Counted from the stretch's first letter, positions 18,816 to 26,691 are shown. The stretch: DNA of 64,000 nucleotides from Opitutia bacterium (GCA_016187925.1 JACPIS010000037.1:62001-126000), one strand, 5' to 3'. The notes: generated from the letters alone by a model not told the origin. Translations and numbers: made by a program.

Positions 18816-19866
18816 GGTCGGTGGATTCACGGAGGGCGGCGCGGTGGAGATCGTCGCGGAACAGGCGCCGCGGCAGATCGGCGGTGGCAAGCTCGCGCGG
18901 CAGCAGGCCGGCGGCGACGAGCTCGGACTGGAGCGCGGCGGCGGCGGCGGGCTGCGGGACGTTGGCGCCGCCCCGGGAGAAGATATGGAAATCCGGCACC
19001 GCGGCGGCGTGGCCGCAGCCATCATCGAAGTGCCCGGTGAGCGCAGTACGGATCGCCTCGACCGGCAGGTCGAGATAACGCGGACCGGCCAGCCACGCGG
19101 CGAGCTGGGGGCGGTTGGCGGGCACGTCGCACCACGCGCAGGCCTCGGTGAGGGCGGCGACGAGCGCGAGGTGTTCGGCGGGGCGCTCCTGCGCGAAATC
19201 CGCGCGCACCATCAGCACCTTTTCCAAGTGACCGGGTGCCAGGCGCGCGCTCCAGGCGGGGCACCAGCCCTCGCCGGCCTGCACCGCGACGGTGTTCCAA
19301 GGCTCGCCCGCGCAATAGCCGTCGAGCGTGCCGGCGGCGAGGTTGCGGAACATCTGGGCCGGCGGCACGACCACGATCCGTACGTCGCGCTCGGCATCGA
19401 GCCCGGCGGCGGCGAGCCACTGCCGGAGCAGCAGGTGGTGGGAGGAGTATTTGAAGACCACACCCAGCGTCAGGCGACCGTCACCGCGCCGGCGCAAGGC
19501 CTCGGCGCGGAACGTGGCCGCATCGTGCACGCCCGCGGTGCGCAAGCGCGTGGACAACGTGAGGGCGTTGCCGTGGAGATTCAGCACGAGCGCGGTCAGC
19601 ACGGAGGCGGTCGGTCCGCCGAGCCCGAGCTGCGCCGACCAGAGCATCGGGGCGGGGGCCTGCGCCGCCTCCAGTTCGCCGTAGATGACCTTGTCGCGGA
19701 CGCTGGCCCAGCCGACCTCGCGCCGGAGGTCCACCGTCAGGCCGCGGGCGGTGAAGAGCCCCAGCTCGCGGGCCGCGGCGAAGGGCGCGGCATCGCTCAA
19801 GGCGACAAATCCCACGCGCAAAGGGCGGCGGTTGCGGCGGACGGCGGGTTTGGTGGCGGTGGTCAC
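18754..19866 (-). CDS. NasS-like cytoplasmic nitrate sensor (NrtA homologue without leader)
   Basis: A 370-residue NrtA-family protein with no signal peptide (MTTATKPAVRRNRRPLRVGFVALSD), so it should stay in the cytoplasm. It keeps the ligand region (LDGYCAGEPWNTVAVQ) and other NrtA blocks (LRREVGWASVRDKVIYGE). NasS sensors have this form and normally control the RNA-binding antiterminator NasT, but no nasT lies in this window. It may instead act on the importer, like the fused C-terminal domain of cyanobacterial NrtC, or on the neighbouring LysR. It is the first gene of the cluster. Confidence 0.8.
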   Translation of the reverse strand: MTTATKPAVRRNRRPLRVGFVALSDAAPFAAARELGLFTARGLTVDLRREVGWASVRDKVIYGELEAAQAPAPMLWSAQLGLGGPTASVLTALVLNLHGNALTLSTRLRTAGVHDAATFRAEALRRRGDGRLTLGVVFKYSSHHLLLRQWLAAAGLDAERDVRIVVVPPAQMFRNLAAGTLDGYCAGEPWNTVAVQAGEGWCPAWSARLAPGHLEKVLMVRADFAQERPAEHLALVAALTEACAWCDVPANRPQLAAWLAGPRYLDLPVEAIRTALTGHFDDGCGHAAAVPDFHIFSRGGANVPQPAAAAALQSELVAAGLLPRELATADLPRRLFRDDLHRAALRESTDHAPAHITHPRGFSSSEPCLA

Positions 19867-19934
19867 TATGCCGCCCGGAAAAGCCGGGGATGTGCCAGCG
19901 CACGCATCTGGCCCGCTTATTGCTACGCAATGAT

Positions 19935-19951
19935 TTCATTCCTGACATGAA
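19935..19951. promoter_or_regulatory. candidate LysR operator in the lysR/nasS-like divergent promoter
   Basis: The palindrome TTCAT-TCCTGAC-ATGAA has the T-N11-A form of LysR-type boxes. It lies in the 97-bp gap between the divergent starts at 19866 and 19964. That is the usual place for an operator controlling both the regulator and the target operon. A second copy with the same spacer lies upstream of nirA. Confidence 0.55.
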
Positions 19952-19963
19952 CCACATTCATCT

Positions 19964-20914
19964 GTGAGCGAAGCCCTCGACAGCCGCCAGCTCCAGGCGT
20001 TCGCCGCCGTCGCGCGCCGGCAGAGTTTTACTCTGGCCGCGAAGGACCTCCATTTGACCCAGAGCGCCGTCAGCCACGCCATCCGCGCCCTGGAGGACGA
20101 TCTCGGCTTCCGGCTCGTCGACCGCAACGGCCGCTCGATCTCGCTCACCGAGGCCGGCGAACAGTTCCTGCGCCACGTGAATTCCATCCTGCGCGAAATG
20201 GATACGGCGCGCGCAGGGCTCGACGCCATTTCCCGCTGGGGCCACGGCCGGCTGCGGGTCGGCGCCAGCACCACCGCCTGCCAGCACATCCTGCCGACCG
20301 TGCTGCGCGAATTTCGCCAGAGTTTTCCGAAATGCGTCATCAGCATCGAGCCGGGCGACTACCATCGCCAGCTGGAGCTGCTCCGCGGCAACAGCGTGGA
20401 CCTCGCCGTGATGCTTGAGCCGGACAAGGAGGCCGGACTGACCTTCGTGCCGCTGTTCGAGGACGAGTTGCGCGTGCTCGTGTCGCCCATGCACGCGTGG
20501 GCGCGGCAGGGCCGCATCCCGCGCGGCGGGCTCGCGAACGAAACTCTCATCGTCTACAACAAGTCCAGCTACACTTTCCGGCTCGTCAGCGAATACCTGC
20601 GCGAGGAGGGCGGCATACCCGGTGCGTCGATCGAGCTCGGCAGCATGGAGGCCATCAAGGAACTCGTGAAGATCGGGCTCGGGGTCGGCGTGCTGGCCCC
20701 GTGGGTGGCGCGCGCGGAGCTGGAGAGCGGAGCGCTCGTCGCGCTGCCGCTCGGCCGCCGCAAGCTCCGCCGTCGCTGGGGTGTCGTGCATCTGCGGGAG
20801 CGCCGCCTGCCGCTGGGGGAGGAAACCTTCGTCGGCCTCTGCCAGGCGGTGGCGCGCGACATGGCCCTGCTGCCGCCCGGGCTGGCGGATGGCGCGTCTG
20901 GCACGGCGGGCTGA
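19964..20914 (+). CDS. LysR-family regulator of the nitrate cluster
   Basis: A 316-residue LysR-type regulator. The helix-turn-helix is near residues 18-45 (RRQSFTLAAKDLHLTQSAVSHAIRALE), followed by the linker helix and a type-2 periplasmic-binding-like effector domain. It starts with GTG at 19964. Divergence from the nitrate genes and the palindrome between them make it their likely activator or repressor; the effector (nitrite, or a nitrogen-limitation signal) is unknown. It is unrelated to the NasS-NasT antitermination route. Only 44 bp separate it from mpl. Confidence 0.9.
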   Translation: MSEALDSRQLQAFAAVARRQSFTLAAKDLHLTQSAVSHAIRALEDDLGFRLVDRNGRSISLTEAGEQFLRHVNSILREMDTARAGLDAISRWGHGRLRVGASTTACQHILPTVLREFRQSFPKCVISIEPGDYHRQLELLRGNSVDLAVMLEPDKEAGLTFVPLFEDELRVLVSPMHAWARQGRIPRGGLANETLIVYNKSSYTFRLVSEYLREEGGIPGASIELGSMEAIKELVKIGLGVGVLAPWVARAELESGALVALPLGRRKLRRRWGVVHLRERRLPLGEETFVGLCQAVARDMALLPPGLADGASGTAG

Positions 20915-20958
20915 AAATTACTGTTGGCCGGACGGCGTTCGCGCGCCAATGCATTGGC

Positions 20959-22479
20959 ATGCGGATTTACTTCATGGGCATTTGCGGCACGGCGATGGGC
21001 AACGCGGCGTTGCTGGTGCGCGCGGCCGGCCACGAGGTGCTCGGCGCCGACACCGGCGTCTACCCGCCCATGAGCACGGTGCTCGCCTCCGCCGGCATCG
21101 AACTCCACGAGGGTTACGACCCGGCGCGCCTTGAAAAACTGCAGCCCGACCTCGTCGTCGTCGGCAACGCCATGTCGCGCGGCAACGCCGAGGTCGAGTG
21201 GCTGCTCGACACACGCGCCTTCGCGTTCACGTCGGTGCCGGCGCTGCTGGCGGACTTCGTGCTCAAGGGACGCAAGAACATCGTCATCGCCGGCACGCAC
21301 GGCAAGACGACCACGACCGCGCTCACGGCGTTCCTGCTCCGGGAGAACGGCCGCGACCCGGGCTTCCTCATCGGCGGCGTGCCGCAGGACCCGCCGGTCG
21401 GCAACCATCTCGGCACGGCCGGCGATCCGTTCGTCATCGAGGGTGACGAGTACGACAGCGCCTTCTTCGACAAACGCAGCAAGTTCATCCACTATGCGCC
21501 GCACATCGCCGTGCTGAACAACCTCGAGTTCGACCACGCCGACATCTTCCGCGACTTGCCGGACGTGCAGCGGACGTTCCTCCACCTGACGCGCATCGTG
21601 CCGCGCAACGGCTGGGTGGTGCTCAACGGCGACGACGACAACCTGCGCGCGCTCGGGCCGCTCGGCTGGACGCGCGTCGTGCGCGTCGGTACCGGCGAGG
21701 GCAACACCGTGCGCATCGTCGATTTCACCGAGTCACCGGAGGGCGTCAGCTTCTCGCTCACCTGGAACAACGAGCTGTGGACCGACGTGCACTGGACGCA
21801 GCCCGGCCTGTTCAACGCCCGCAACGCCGCGATGGCGGCGACGGCCACCGCGCTGGCCCTCGAGGGTGGCAGGGCGCGTCGTCTCGAGGAGCCGCACTCG
21901 GGCCACGGCTCGTCCGGCCTGTCCGCCACCGCCCCGGCGGCGGGAGGATTTGCCCTGCCGGCAGAAAGCTTGGCGCGGGTGAAGCTCGATGCGCTCGCCC
22001 GCTATCGCGGCGTGAAGCGCCGGCAGGAGCTGCTCGTGGACACGCCGCTGCTGAAGGTCGTCGAGGATTTCGGCCATCACCCGACCGCGGTGGGCGAGAC
22101 GCTCGTGTCGCTGCGCGCGCGCTATCCCGGGCATGTGATCCACGCGGCGTTCGAGCCCCGCAGCAACACGTCGCGCCGGAAGGTGATGCAGACGGCGTTC
22201 ATGCGCGCGCTAGCGAACGCCGACGAGGTCTATCTCGGCCCCGTGGCCCGCGCGCACCTGCTGAAGCCCGACGAGCGTTTCGACCACGAGGCCATCATCG
22301 AGCACCTCGCCGTCCAGGGCGTGCACGGCCACACCGCGCCGACCAACGCCGAGTTGCTCGACAAGATGCTCGCCAATGTCGCCGCCGAGACGACCAACCC
22401 CCAACTCGTGGTGTTCTTCACCAACGGATCATTCGACGGGATCATCGCGGGCTTTGTCCAGCAGACAGGGAAACGGTAA
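20959..22479 (+). CDS. mpl: UDP-MurNAc:L-Ala-gamma-D-Glu-meso-DAP ligase Mpl, with REP-derived insert
   Basis: A 506-residue Mur-ligase that would recycle the murein tripeptide onto UDP-MurNAc. Visible parts are the N-terminal MGICGTAMGNAALL, the ATP loop AGTHGKTTTTALTAF, EGDEYDSAFFDKRSKF, the central NARNAAMA and C-terminal VEDFGHHPTAV with FEPRSNTSRRK. Between about residues 304 and 334 there is a Gly/Ala/Ser-rich stretch absent from the family pattern. It coincides with an inverted pair of REP-like sequences (21868-21959). The frame stays open, so the enzyme is probably still made. Confidence 0.93.
   Translation: MRIYFMGICGTAMGNAALLVRAAGHEVLGADTGVYPPMSTVLASAGIELHEGYDPARLEKLQPDLVVVGNAMSRGNAEVEWLLDTRAFAFTSVPALLADFVLKGRKNIVIAGTHGKTTTTALTAFLLRENGRDPGFLIGGVPQDPPVGNHLGTAGDPFVIEGDEYDSAFFDKRSKFIHYAPHIAVLNNLEFDHADIFRDLPDVQRTFLHLTRIVPRNGWVVLNGDDDNLRALGPLGWTRVVRVGTGEGNTVRIVDFTESPEGVSFSLTWNNELWTDVHWTQPGLFNARNAAMAATATALALEGGRARRLEEPHSGHGSSGLSATAPAAGGFALPAESLARVKLDALARYRGVKRRQELLVDTPLLKVVEDFGHHPTAVGETLVSLRARYPGHVIHAAFEPRSNTSRRKVMQTAFMRALANADEVYLGPVARAHLLKPDERFDHEAIIEHLAVQGVHGHTAPTNAELLDKMLANVAAETTNPQLVVFFTNGSFDGIIAGFVQQTGKR
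21868..21959. repeat. inverted REP pair embedded in the mpl coding sequence
   Basis: The left unit (21868-21894) matches the REP at 36400-36426 at 24 of 27 bases; it begins GGCAGGGCG and ends GAGGAGCCG. The right unit (21941-21959) is the reverse complement of the first 19 bases of the same REP with 3 mismatches. The pair is read through in frame in mpl. A further weak match to the right half lies at 21907-21930. Confidence 0.7.
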
Positions 22480-22495
22480 GGCGAGAATGGCACAA

Positions 22496-22521
22496 GGTAG
22501 GGCGAGTTCTCCGAACGAGCC
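22496..22521. repeat. left terminal repeat of the RAYT element
   Basis: A 26-bp sequence (starting GGTAGGGCGAG, ending CCGAACGAGCC) that is the exact reverse complement of 23007-23032. It lies 17 bp after the mpl stop and 11 bp before the RAYT start. It is itself an imperfect palindrome, as REP units are. Confidence 0.85.
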
Positions 22522-22532
22522 GCACGCTAGCG

Positions 22533-23003
22533 ATGCCTGAATTGCCGCAACGAAAGCGATTGCATCACGCGATTCCGCCGTGGGTGGAATCAGGTTCGTT
22601 GTTTTTTGTGACGCTCTGCACGCAGCCAAGAAGGGTGAACCAACTTTGCCGGGATGAGATCGGCGAAAAGGTGATCGAATCAGCGATTTTCTACCATGAG
22701 CAGCAAATCTGGTGGCTGAGGTTGTTTTTGCTCATGCCAGACCATGTGCACGCATTGCTGGCAGTGCCGGCCGACCGCTCGCTGCCCGTGGTTCTTCGTC
22801 GTTGGAAGGCCTATCAGACGCGAGCGTTCAACGTGAATTGGCAGTCGGGATTCTTTGACCACCGATTGCGTTCGGTGGAATCACTCGAGGAGAAGGCCGA
22901 TTACATCCGGATGAACCCGGTGAGGGCCGGATTGGTTGCCAAGGCGGAGGAATGGGCGTTTGTCTGGCCCAAGGAGCCTATGGCTGGTGTTGTCGATGGT
23001 TGA
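22533..23003 (+). CDS. REP-associated tyrosine transposase (RAYT)
   Basis: A 156-residue Y1 (HUH) transposase of the REP-associated class. The metal-binding pair His71 and His73 lies in MPDHVHALL, and the candidate nucleophile Tyr124 lies in YIRMNPVRAGLV, the family hallmark. Such enzymes cut and join REP sequences as single strands. The gene is flanked by a perfect 26-bp inverted repeat, and related copies lie at 34678, 36400 and inside mpl. It appears intact and full length. Confidence 0.92.
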   Translation: MPELPQRKRLHHAIPPWVESGSLFFVTLCTQPRRVNQLCRDEIGEKVIESAIFYHEQQIWWLRLFLLMPDHVHALLAVPADRSLPVVLRRWKAYQTRAFNVNWQSGFFDHRLRSVESLEEKADYIRMNPVRAGLVAKAEEWAFVWPKEPMAGVVDG

Positions 23004-23006
23004 GAC

Positions 23007-23032
23007 GGCTCGTTCGGAGAACTCGCCCTACC
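23007..23032. repeat. right terminal repeat of the RAYT element
   Basis: The exact reverse complement of 22496-22521, beginning 3 bp after the RAYT stop. It also fills the space between the convergent RAYT and rimO ends, where it could act as a terminator. Confidence 0.85.
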
Positions 23033-23041
23033 TCGGCCACG

Positions 23042-24457
23042 TTACTGCGCCCGCTTGGCGACCTTGTAGACGACGGGCTCCTGGCCCTTGGGCAGGGCGA
23101 TGAGGTCGTAGTCGTGGAACGAATTGATCGTGACCTCGGCGAATTCGCCGACGGGCAGGCTGCGCGAGACGTAGACGCGGCCGTCGATGTCGGGCGCGTC
23201 GGCCTCGCCGCGGGCGACGCCGGGCTCCTCGACGAGCACGCGCAGTTTTTTGCCGACGTAGCTCTTGGAGACCTCGCGGGCGACATCCTGCTGGAGCTGC
23301 ATGGTGCGGTGCCAGCGGGCTTCCTTCACCTTGGCCGGGAGCTGCTCATCCATCTTGGCGGCGCGGGTGCCTTCTTCTTGCGAGTAGCGGAAGACGCCGA
23401 GGCGCTCGAATTCGGTTTCCTTGATGAAGCGGCAGAGCTCGTCGACGTCGGCCTCGGTCTCGCCGGGGAAGCCGACGATGAAGGTCGTGCGGATGGCGAT
23501 GCCCGGGATGCCGGCGCGGATGCGCTGGAGCAGGTCGCGGATGTAGTCGCCGCTCGTCTCGCGCTGCATCAGGCCGAGCATGTGGTCGGAAATGTGCTGG
23601 AGCGGGATGTCGATGTAGCGGGCGACCTTGGGGCACTCGGCGATGGTGCGGATGAGCTCGTCGCTCCAGTGGGCCGGGTGCGTGTAGAGCAGGCGGATCC
23701 AGAAGTCGCCCTCGATGGCGTTCAGCTGGCGGAGCAAAGTGGTGAGGGCGGTGCCGCGCGAGGAGTCGACGGGCGTGCGCGGGTTCGGGCGCTGCTCCCA
23801 GGTGTCCATCCCGAAGAAGGTCGTGTCCTGCGAGATGAGGTTGATCTCCTTGACGCCTTCCTTGACGAGCTGGCGCGCCTCGGCGACGACGCTCTCGACC
23901 GTGCGGCTGCGGTGCCGGCCGCGGATCTGCGGGATGATGCAGAACGTGCAGGGGTGGTTGCAGCCCTCGGCGATTTTGATGTAGGCCGTGTGCTTCGGCG
24001 TGAGCCGGAAGCGCGGCGTGTCGTAATCCGGGATGTAGGTCGAGCGGCCCGCGACGTAGTCGGTAGGCGCGTCCTTCTTGCCGCGCTCCCGGGCGTAGAT
24101 CTCCTCGATGATGGGGGCGACTTTCGTGACCTGGTCGAGGCCGATGAAGGCGTCGACCTCGTGCAGCTCGCCCTTAAGGTCCTTCGAGAAGCGCTGCGAC
24201 ATGCAGCCGGCGACGATCAGCTTCTGCTCCTTGCGGCGTTTCTTCATGCCGCGGTTCTGGTGCACTTCGAGGATGTGGCCGATCGACTCCTCCTTGGATG
24301 AGTCGAGGAACGAGCAGGTGTTGACGATCACCACGTCGGCCTGCGCGGCGTCGGGGATGACCGACATGCCGGCCTGGTGGAGGTGGCCGACCATGATCTC
24401 GCTATCGACGAGATTCTTCGCGCAACCGAGGGAGATGAGGCTGACCTTGATGGGCAT
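23042..24457 (-). CDS. rimO: ribosomal protein uS12 methylthiotransferase RimO
   Basis: A 471-residue radical-SAM methylthiotransferase. The N-terminal UPF0004 domain has SLGCAKNLVDSE with cluster cysteines near residues 11, 48 and 85 (NTCSFLDSSKEES, AGCMSQR). The radical SAM motif is EGCNHPCTFCIIPQIRGRHRSR. A C-terminal TRAM domain follows. SLGCAKNLVDSE and the QDTTFFG segment favour RimO over MiaB. It would modify an aspartate of ribosomal protein S12. A terminator for the small gene upstream ends at its start codon. Confidence 0.96.
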   Translation of the reverse strand: MPIKVSLISLGCAKNLVDSEIMVGHLHQAGMSVIPDAAQADVVIVNTCSFLDSSKEESIGHILEVHQNRGMKKRRKEQKLIVAGCMSQRFSKDLKGELHEVDAFIGLDQVTKVAPIIEEIYARERGKKDAPTDYVAGRSTYIPDYDTPRFRLTPKHTAYIKIAEGCNHPCTFCIIPQIRGRHRSRTVESVVAEARQLVKEGVKEINLISQDTTFFGMDTWEQRPNPRTPVDSSRGTALTTLLRQLNAIEGDFWIRLLYTHPAHWSDELIRTIAECPKVARYIDIPLQHISDHMLGLMQRETSGDYIRDLLQRIRAGIPGIAIRTTFIVGFPGETEADVDELCRFIKETEFERLGVFRYSQEEGTRAAKMDEQLPAKVKEARWHRTMQLQQDVAREVSKSYVGKKLRVLVEEPGVARGEADAPDIDGRVYVSRSLPVGEFAEVTINSFHDYDLIALPKGQEPVVYKVAKRAQ

Positions 24458-24490
24458 AAAATAAAATGCGCCCGCTGATGCCGCGGGCGC
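24458..24490 (-). terminator. intrinsic terminator downstream of the 32-residue basic gene
   Basis: On the minus strand an 8-bp GC stem (GCGCCCGC with GCGGGCGC, arms 24468-24475 and 24483-24490, 7-nt loop) is followed by the T-rich run ATTTTATTTT at 24458-24467. It should end transcription of the small basic gene just before rimO, which then needs its own promoter or read-through. Confidence 0.7.
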
Positions 24491-24517
24491 GCTGGGAAGG
24501 GGGCGGCGGACGCGGCC

Positions 24518-24616
24518 TTACTTCTTCTTCTTGGCGGCGTTGGCCTTGACCTTGCGGCGCTTCTTGAGAGCGACGCGGCGTTTCTTCTTGATGACTTTGT
24601 TGTATTGTTTGCCCAT
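24518..24616 (-). CDS. very small lysine/arginine-rich conserved protein (32 aa)
   Basis: An ATG at 24616 opens a 32-residue frame beginning MGKQYNKVIKKKRR and ending NAAKKKK. More than half of its residues are Lys or Arg. It looks like very short ribosome-associated or RNA-binding proteins; I recall similar MGKQYNKV-type small proteins from Verrucomicrobia and Lentisphaerae but cannot verify this. It is followed by its own terminator, which supports a real gene. Function unknown; a ribosomal role is a guess from composition. Confidence 0.7.
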   Translation of the reverse strand: MGKQYNKVIKKKRRVALKKRRKVKANAAKKKK

Positions 24617-24683
24617 AGGTTGGAAAGGTTGGACGGATGTTGTGCCCCAAGTGGCGCGCCGGAGTCAAGCGCGTGGGCCGGCT

Positions 24684-25004
24684 TCAATAACGCGGCAGCG
24701 CGGGGTCGATTTGGAGCGCCCAGGCGTCGATGCCCCCGGCGACGTTGCTGACCCGCGCGAAACCGTTGGCCCGGAGGAACTGCATCACGCGCAGGCTGCG
24801 GCCGCCGTGGTGGCAAAGCACGAGGATGTCCCGGTCCTGCGGCAGGTCGGGCAGGGACGCGGGAATCTGGCGCATCGGGATGTGCCGGCTGCCGGGGATG
24901 GCGCAGGCCGCGACCTCGTAGGGTTCGCGCACGTCGAGCAGCAGCGCGCCCTCGCGCAACTGTTGCGCGGCGGTGGTGACGTCGACTTCGAGCGGTGGAG
25001 CCAT
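24684..25004 (-). CDS. rhodanese-like sulfurtransferase, single domain
   Basis: A 106-residue single rhodanese domain. LLDVREPYEVAACAIPGSRHIP is the CH2A region, and the active-site loop CHHGGRS (Cys near residue 64) matches the CxxGxR type. It would move sulfane sulfur between thiols; the acceptor is unknown. I prefer the ATG at 25004 (MAPPLEVDVTT) over one six codons upstream. It is divergent from manC with about 90 bp between. Confidence 0.87.
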   Translation of the reverse strand: MAPPLEVDVTTAAQQLREGALLLDVREPYEVAACAIPGSRHIPMRQIPASLPDLPQDRDILVLCHHGGRSLRVMQFLRANGFARVSNVAGGIDAWALQIDPALPRY

Positions 25005-25093
25005 GGTGGAGGCGCGCAACATGCCCGGGCCGCCCGGAAAATCAACCCAGAGTTCGCCGTTGACGCGCGGCGGCGGCGCGCTGCCATAAAGCC

Positions 25094-26176
25094 ATGACCG
25101 AACGTTTCGTGGTGATCATGGCCGGCGGCCGCGGTGAGCGGTTCTGGCCCCAAAGCCGACTCAAGAAGCCCAAGCACCTGCTGCCCATCGTGGGCCAGCA
25201 GCCGATGCTCACGCAGACCATCGCGCGCGTCCTGCCGCTGGTGCCGAAGAAGAACGTCTTTGTGATCACGACGCGCAGCCAGCTGGCCGAGGTACGCAAG
25301 GCCTGCCCGGGTCTGCCGCGCGCCAACATCGTGGCCGAACCGATGGGTCGCGACACCGCGGCGGCGGTCGGACTCGCGATGCTCCTCGTGCAGCAACGCA
25401 ATCCCGATGCGGCGTTCGCCATTCTGCCGGCCGATCATGTCATCGGTGACGTGGCGAAATTTCGCGAGCTGCTTGCCGAGGCCTTCAAGGCCGCCGAGTC
25501 GGCCGACGAACTCGTCACCCTCGGCATCGAGCCGACGGAGCCCGCGACCGGCTTCGGCTACATCGAGCGGGGCGCCCTCTGGCACAGCGGTCCGGTGCGC
25601 GTGCTGCGCGCGAAGCGTTTTGTCGAGAAACCCACCCTGGCCAAGGCCAAGGCGTATCTGGCCTCCGGACGTTATTGCTGGAACGCCGGCATGTTCGTCT
25701 GGCGCGTACCGGTGATCGAGGCGGCGCTGAAAAAGCACGCGAAGGAATTGCACGCCGGCCTGCGTCAACTCGGGCAGGCCCTGCGGCGCGGCTCCGCTGA
25801 CGCAGCGCTGGCGAAGATTTACCCGAAGCTGCCGAGGATTTCCGTCGACTACGCCGTCATGGAGAAGGCGCGCAACGTTCTCGTGGTGCCCGCCGGCATG
25901 GGTTGGGACGACGTCGGTTCGTGGCCCGCCGTGGCGCGCCACCACGGCAAGGATGCCGCGGGCAACGTCCTGCGCGGTCTCTCCCGCGTCGAGGCGGGGC
26001 GGGGCAACATCGTCATTTCCGAGGGTCGGCATCTCACCACCGTGCTCGGCTTGGACAACGTGGTCGTGGTCCACACGCCCGATGCGACGCTGGTCTGCCC
26101 GAAGGATCGCACGCAGGACATCAAGCAACTGCTCCAACGGTTGCAGGCCGATAAAAACACGCAGCGGTATCTCTGA
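25094..26176 (+). CDS. manC: mannose-1-phosphate guanylyltransferase
   Basis: A 360-residue nucleotidyltransferase that would make GDP-mannose from GTP and mannose-1-phosphate. The nucleotide-binding signature MAGGRGERFWPQSRLKKPK is at residues 9-27. AILPADHVI holds the metal-site aspartate, and FVEKPTLAKAKAYL and WNAGMFVWRV are family blocks. It lacks the C-terminal isomerase half of bifunctional ManC/AlgA proteins. It is 2 bp upstream of ruvX, so the two probably share a transcript although their functions are unrelated. Confidence 0.93.
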   Translation: MTERFVVIMAGGRGERFWPQSRLKKPKHLLPIVGQQPMLTQTIARVLPLVPKKNVFVITTRSQLAEVRKACPGLPRANIVAEPMGRDTAAAVGLAMLLVQQRNPDAAFAILPADHVIGDVAKFRELLAEAFKAAESADELVTLGIEPTEPATGFGYIERGALWHSGPVRVLRAKRFVEKPTLAKAKAYLASGRYCWNAGMFVWRVPVIEAALKKHAKELHAGLRQLGQALRRGSADAALAKIYPKLPRISVDYAVMEKARNVLVVPAGMGWDDVGSWPAVARHHGKDAAGNVLRGLSRVEAGRGNIVISEGRHLTTVLGLDNVVVVHTPDATLVCPKDRTQDIKQLLQRLQADKNTQRYL

Positions 26177-26178
26177 GC

Positions 26179-26610
26179 ATGCGCTGCCTCGGCATCGACT
26201 ACGGCGCCAAGCGCCTCGGCCTCAGCCACGGGGACGAGGTCGGCGTCGCGGTGCCGCTGCCGGCGCTGACGGATGTCGCGACCGTCGAGCCGTGGGCGCG
26301 CCTCGGCCAGCTGATCCAGGAGCGGCGCATCACGGACCTCGTCGTCGGCTATCCCTACAACATGGACGGCTCGGTCGGCTTCAAGGCGAAGGAGGTCGAC
26401 GCATTCGTGGCGCAGCTCAAGGAACGCTTCGGCCTGCCGGTGCACCTCGTCGACGAGACGCTGACCAGCTACGCGGCGGAGTCATCGATCAAGAAACAGG
26501 ACCGCCGCGCCGTGCGCGACAGCGGCCTCATCGATTCGCGCGCGGCGACGATCATCCTGCAGGATTTCCTCGACCAGCAGCAACCGCCGGCTTTGCCGTC
26601 TGAGGAGTGA
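26179..26610 (+). CDS. ruvX: RuvX/YqgF family RNase H-fold nuclease
   Basis: A 143-residue protein of the YqgF/RuvX family. The first strand GIDYGAKRLGLSHGDEVGVAVPL carries the catalytic-type aspartate, and DETLTSYAAES and SRAATIILQDFLD are the other family blocks. Members act in 16S rRNA 5'-end maturation, and a Holliday-junction role was proposed earlier. It starts 2 bp after manC. Confidence 0.92.
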   Translation: MRCLGIDYGAKRLGLSHGDEVGVAVPLPALTDVATVEPWARLGQLIQERRITDLVVGYPYNMDGSVGFKAKEVDAFVAQLKERFGLPVHLVDETLTSYAAESSIKKQDRRAVRDSGLIDSRAATIILQDFLDQQQPPALPSEE

Positions 26611-26617
26611 GTTGTTT

Positions 26618-26691
26618 GACCACGGATCACACGGATGGACACGGATTCAGAACAACCTTATCCGAGAGAATCAGTGAAATCCGTGGTTAAA
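26618..26691. repeat. ACCACGGAT-type intergenic repeat overlapping the truA start
   Basis: The sequence contains ACCACGGATCACACGGATGG near its left end and ATCCGTGGTT near its right end, an inverted pair around a less conserved middle. Repeats of this ACCACGGAT...ATCCGTGGT form are, to my memory, common between genes in verrucomicrobial and planctomycetal genomes. Here it supplies the first codons of truA. Confidence 0.6.
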
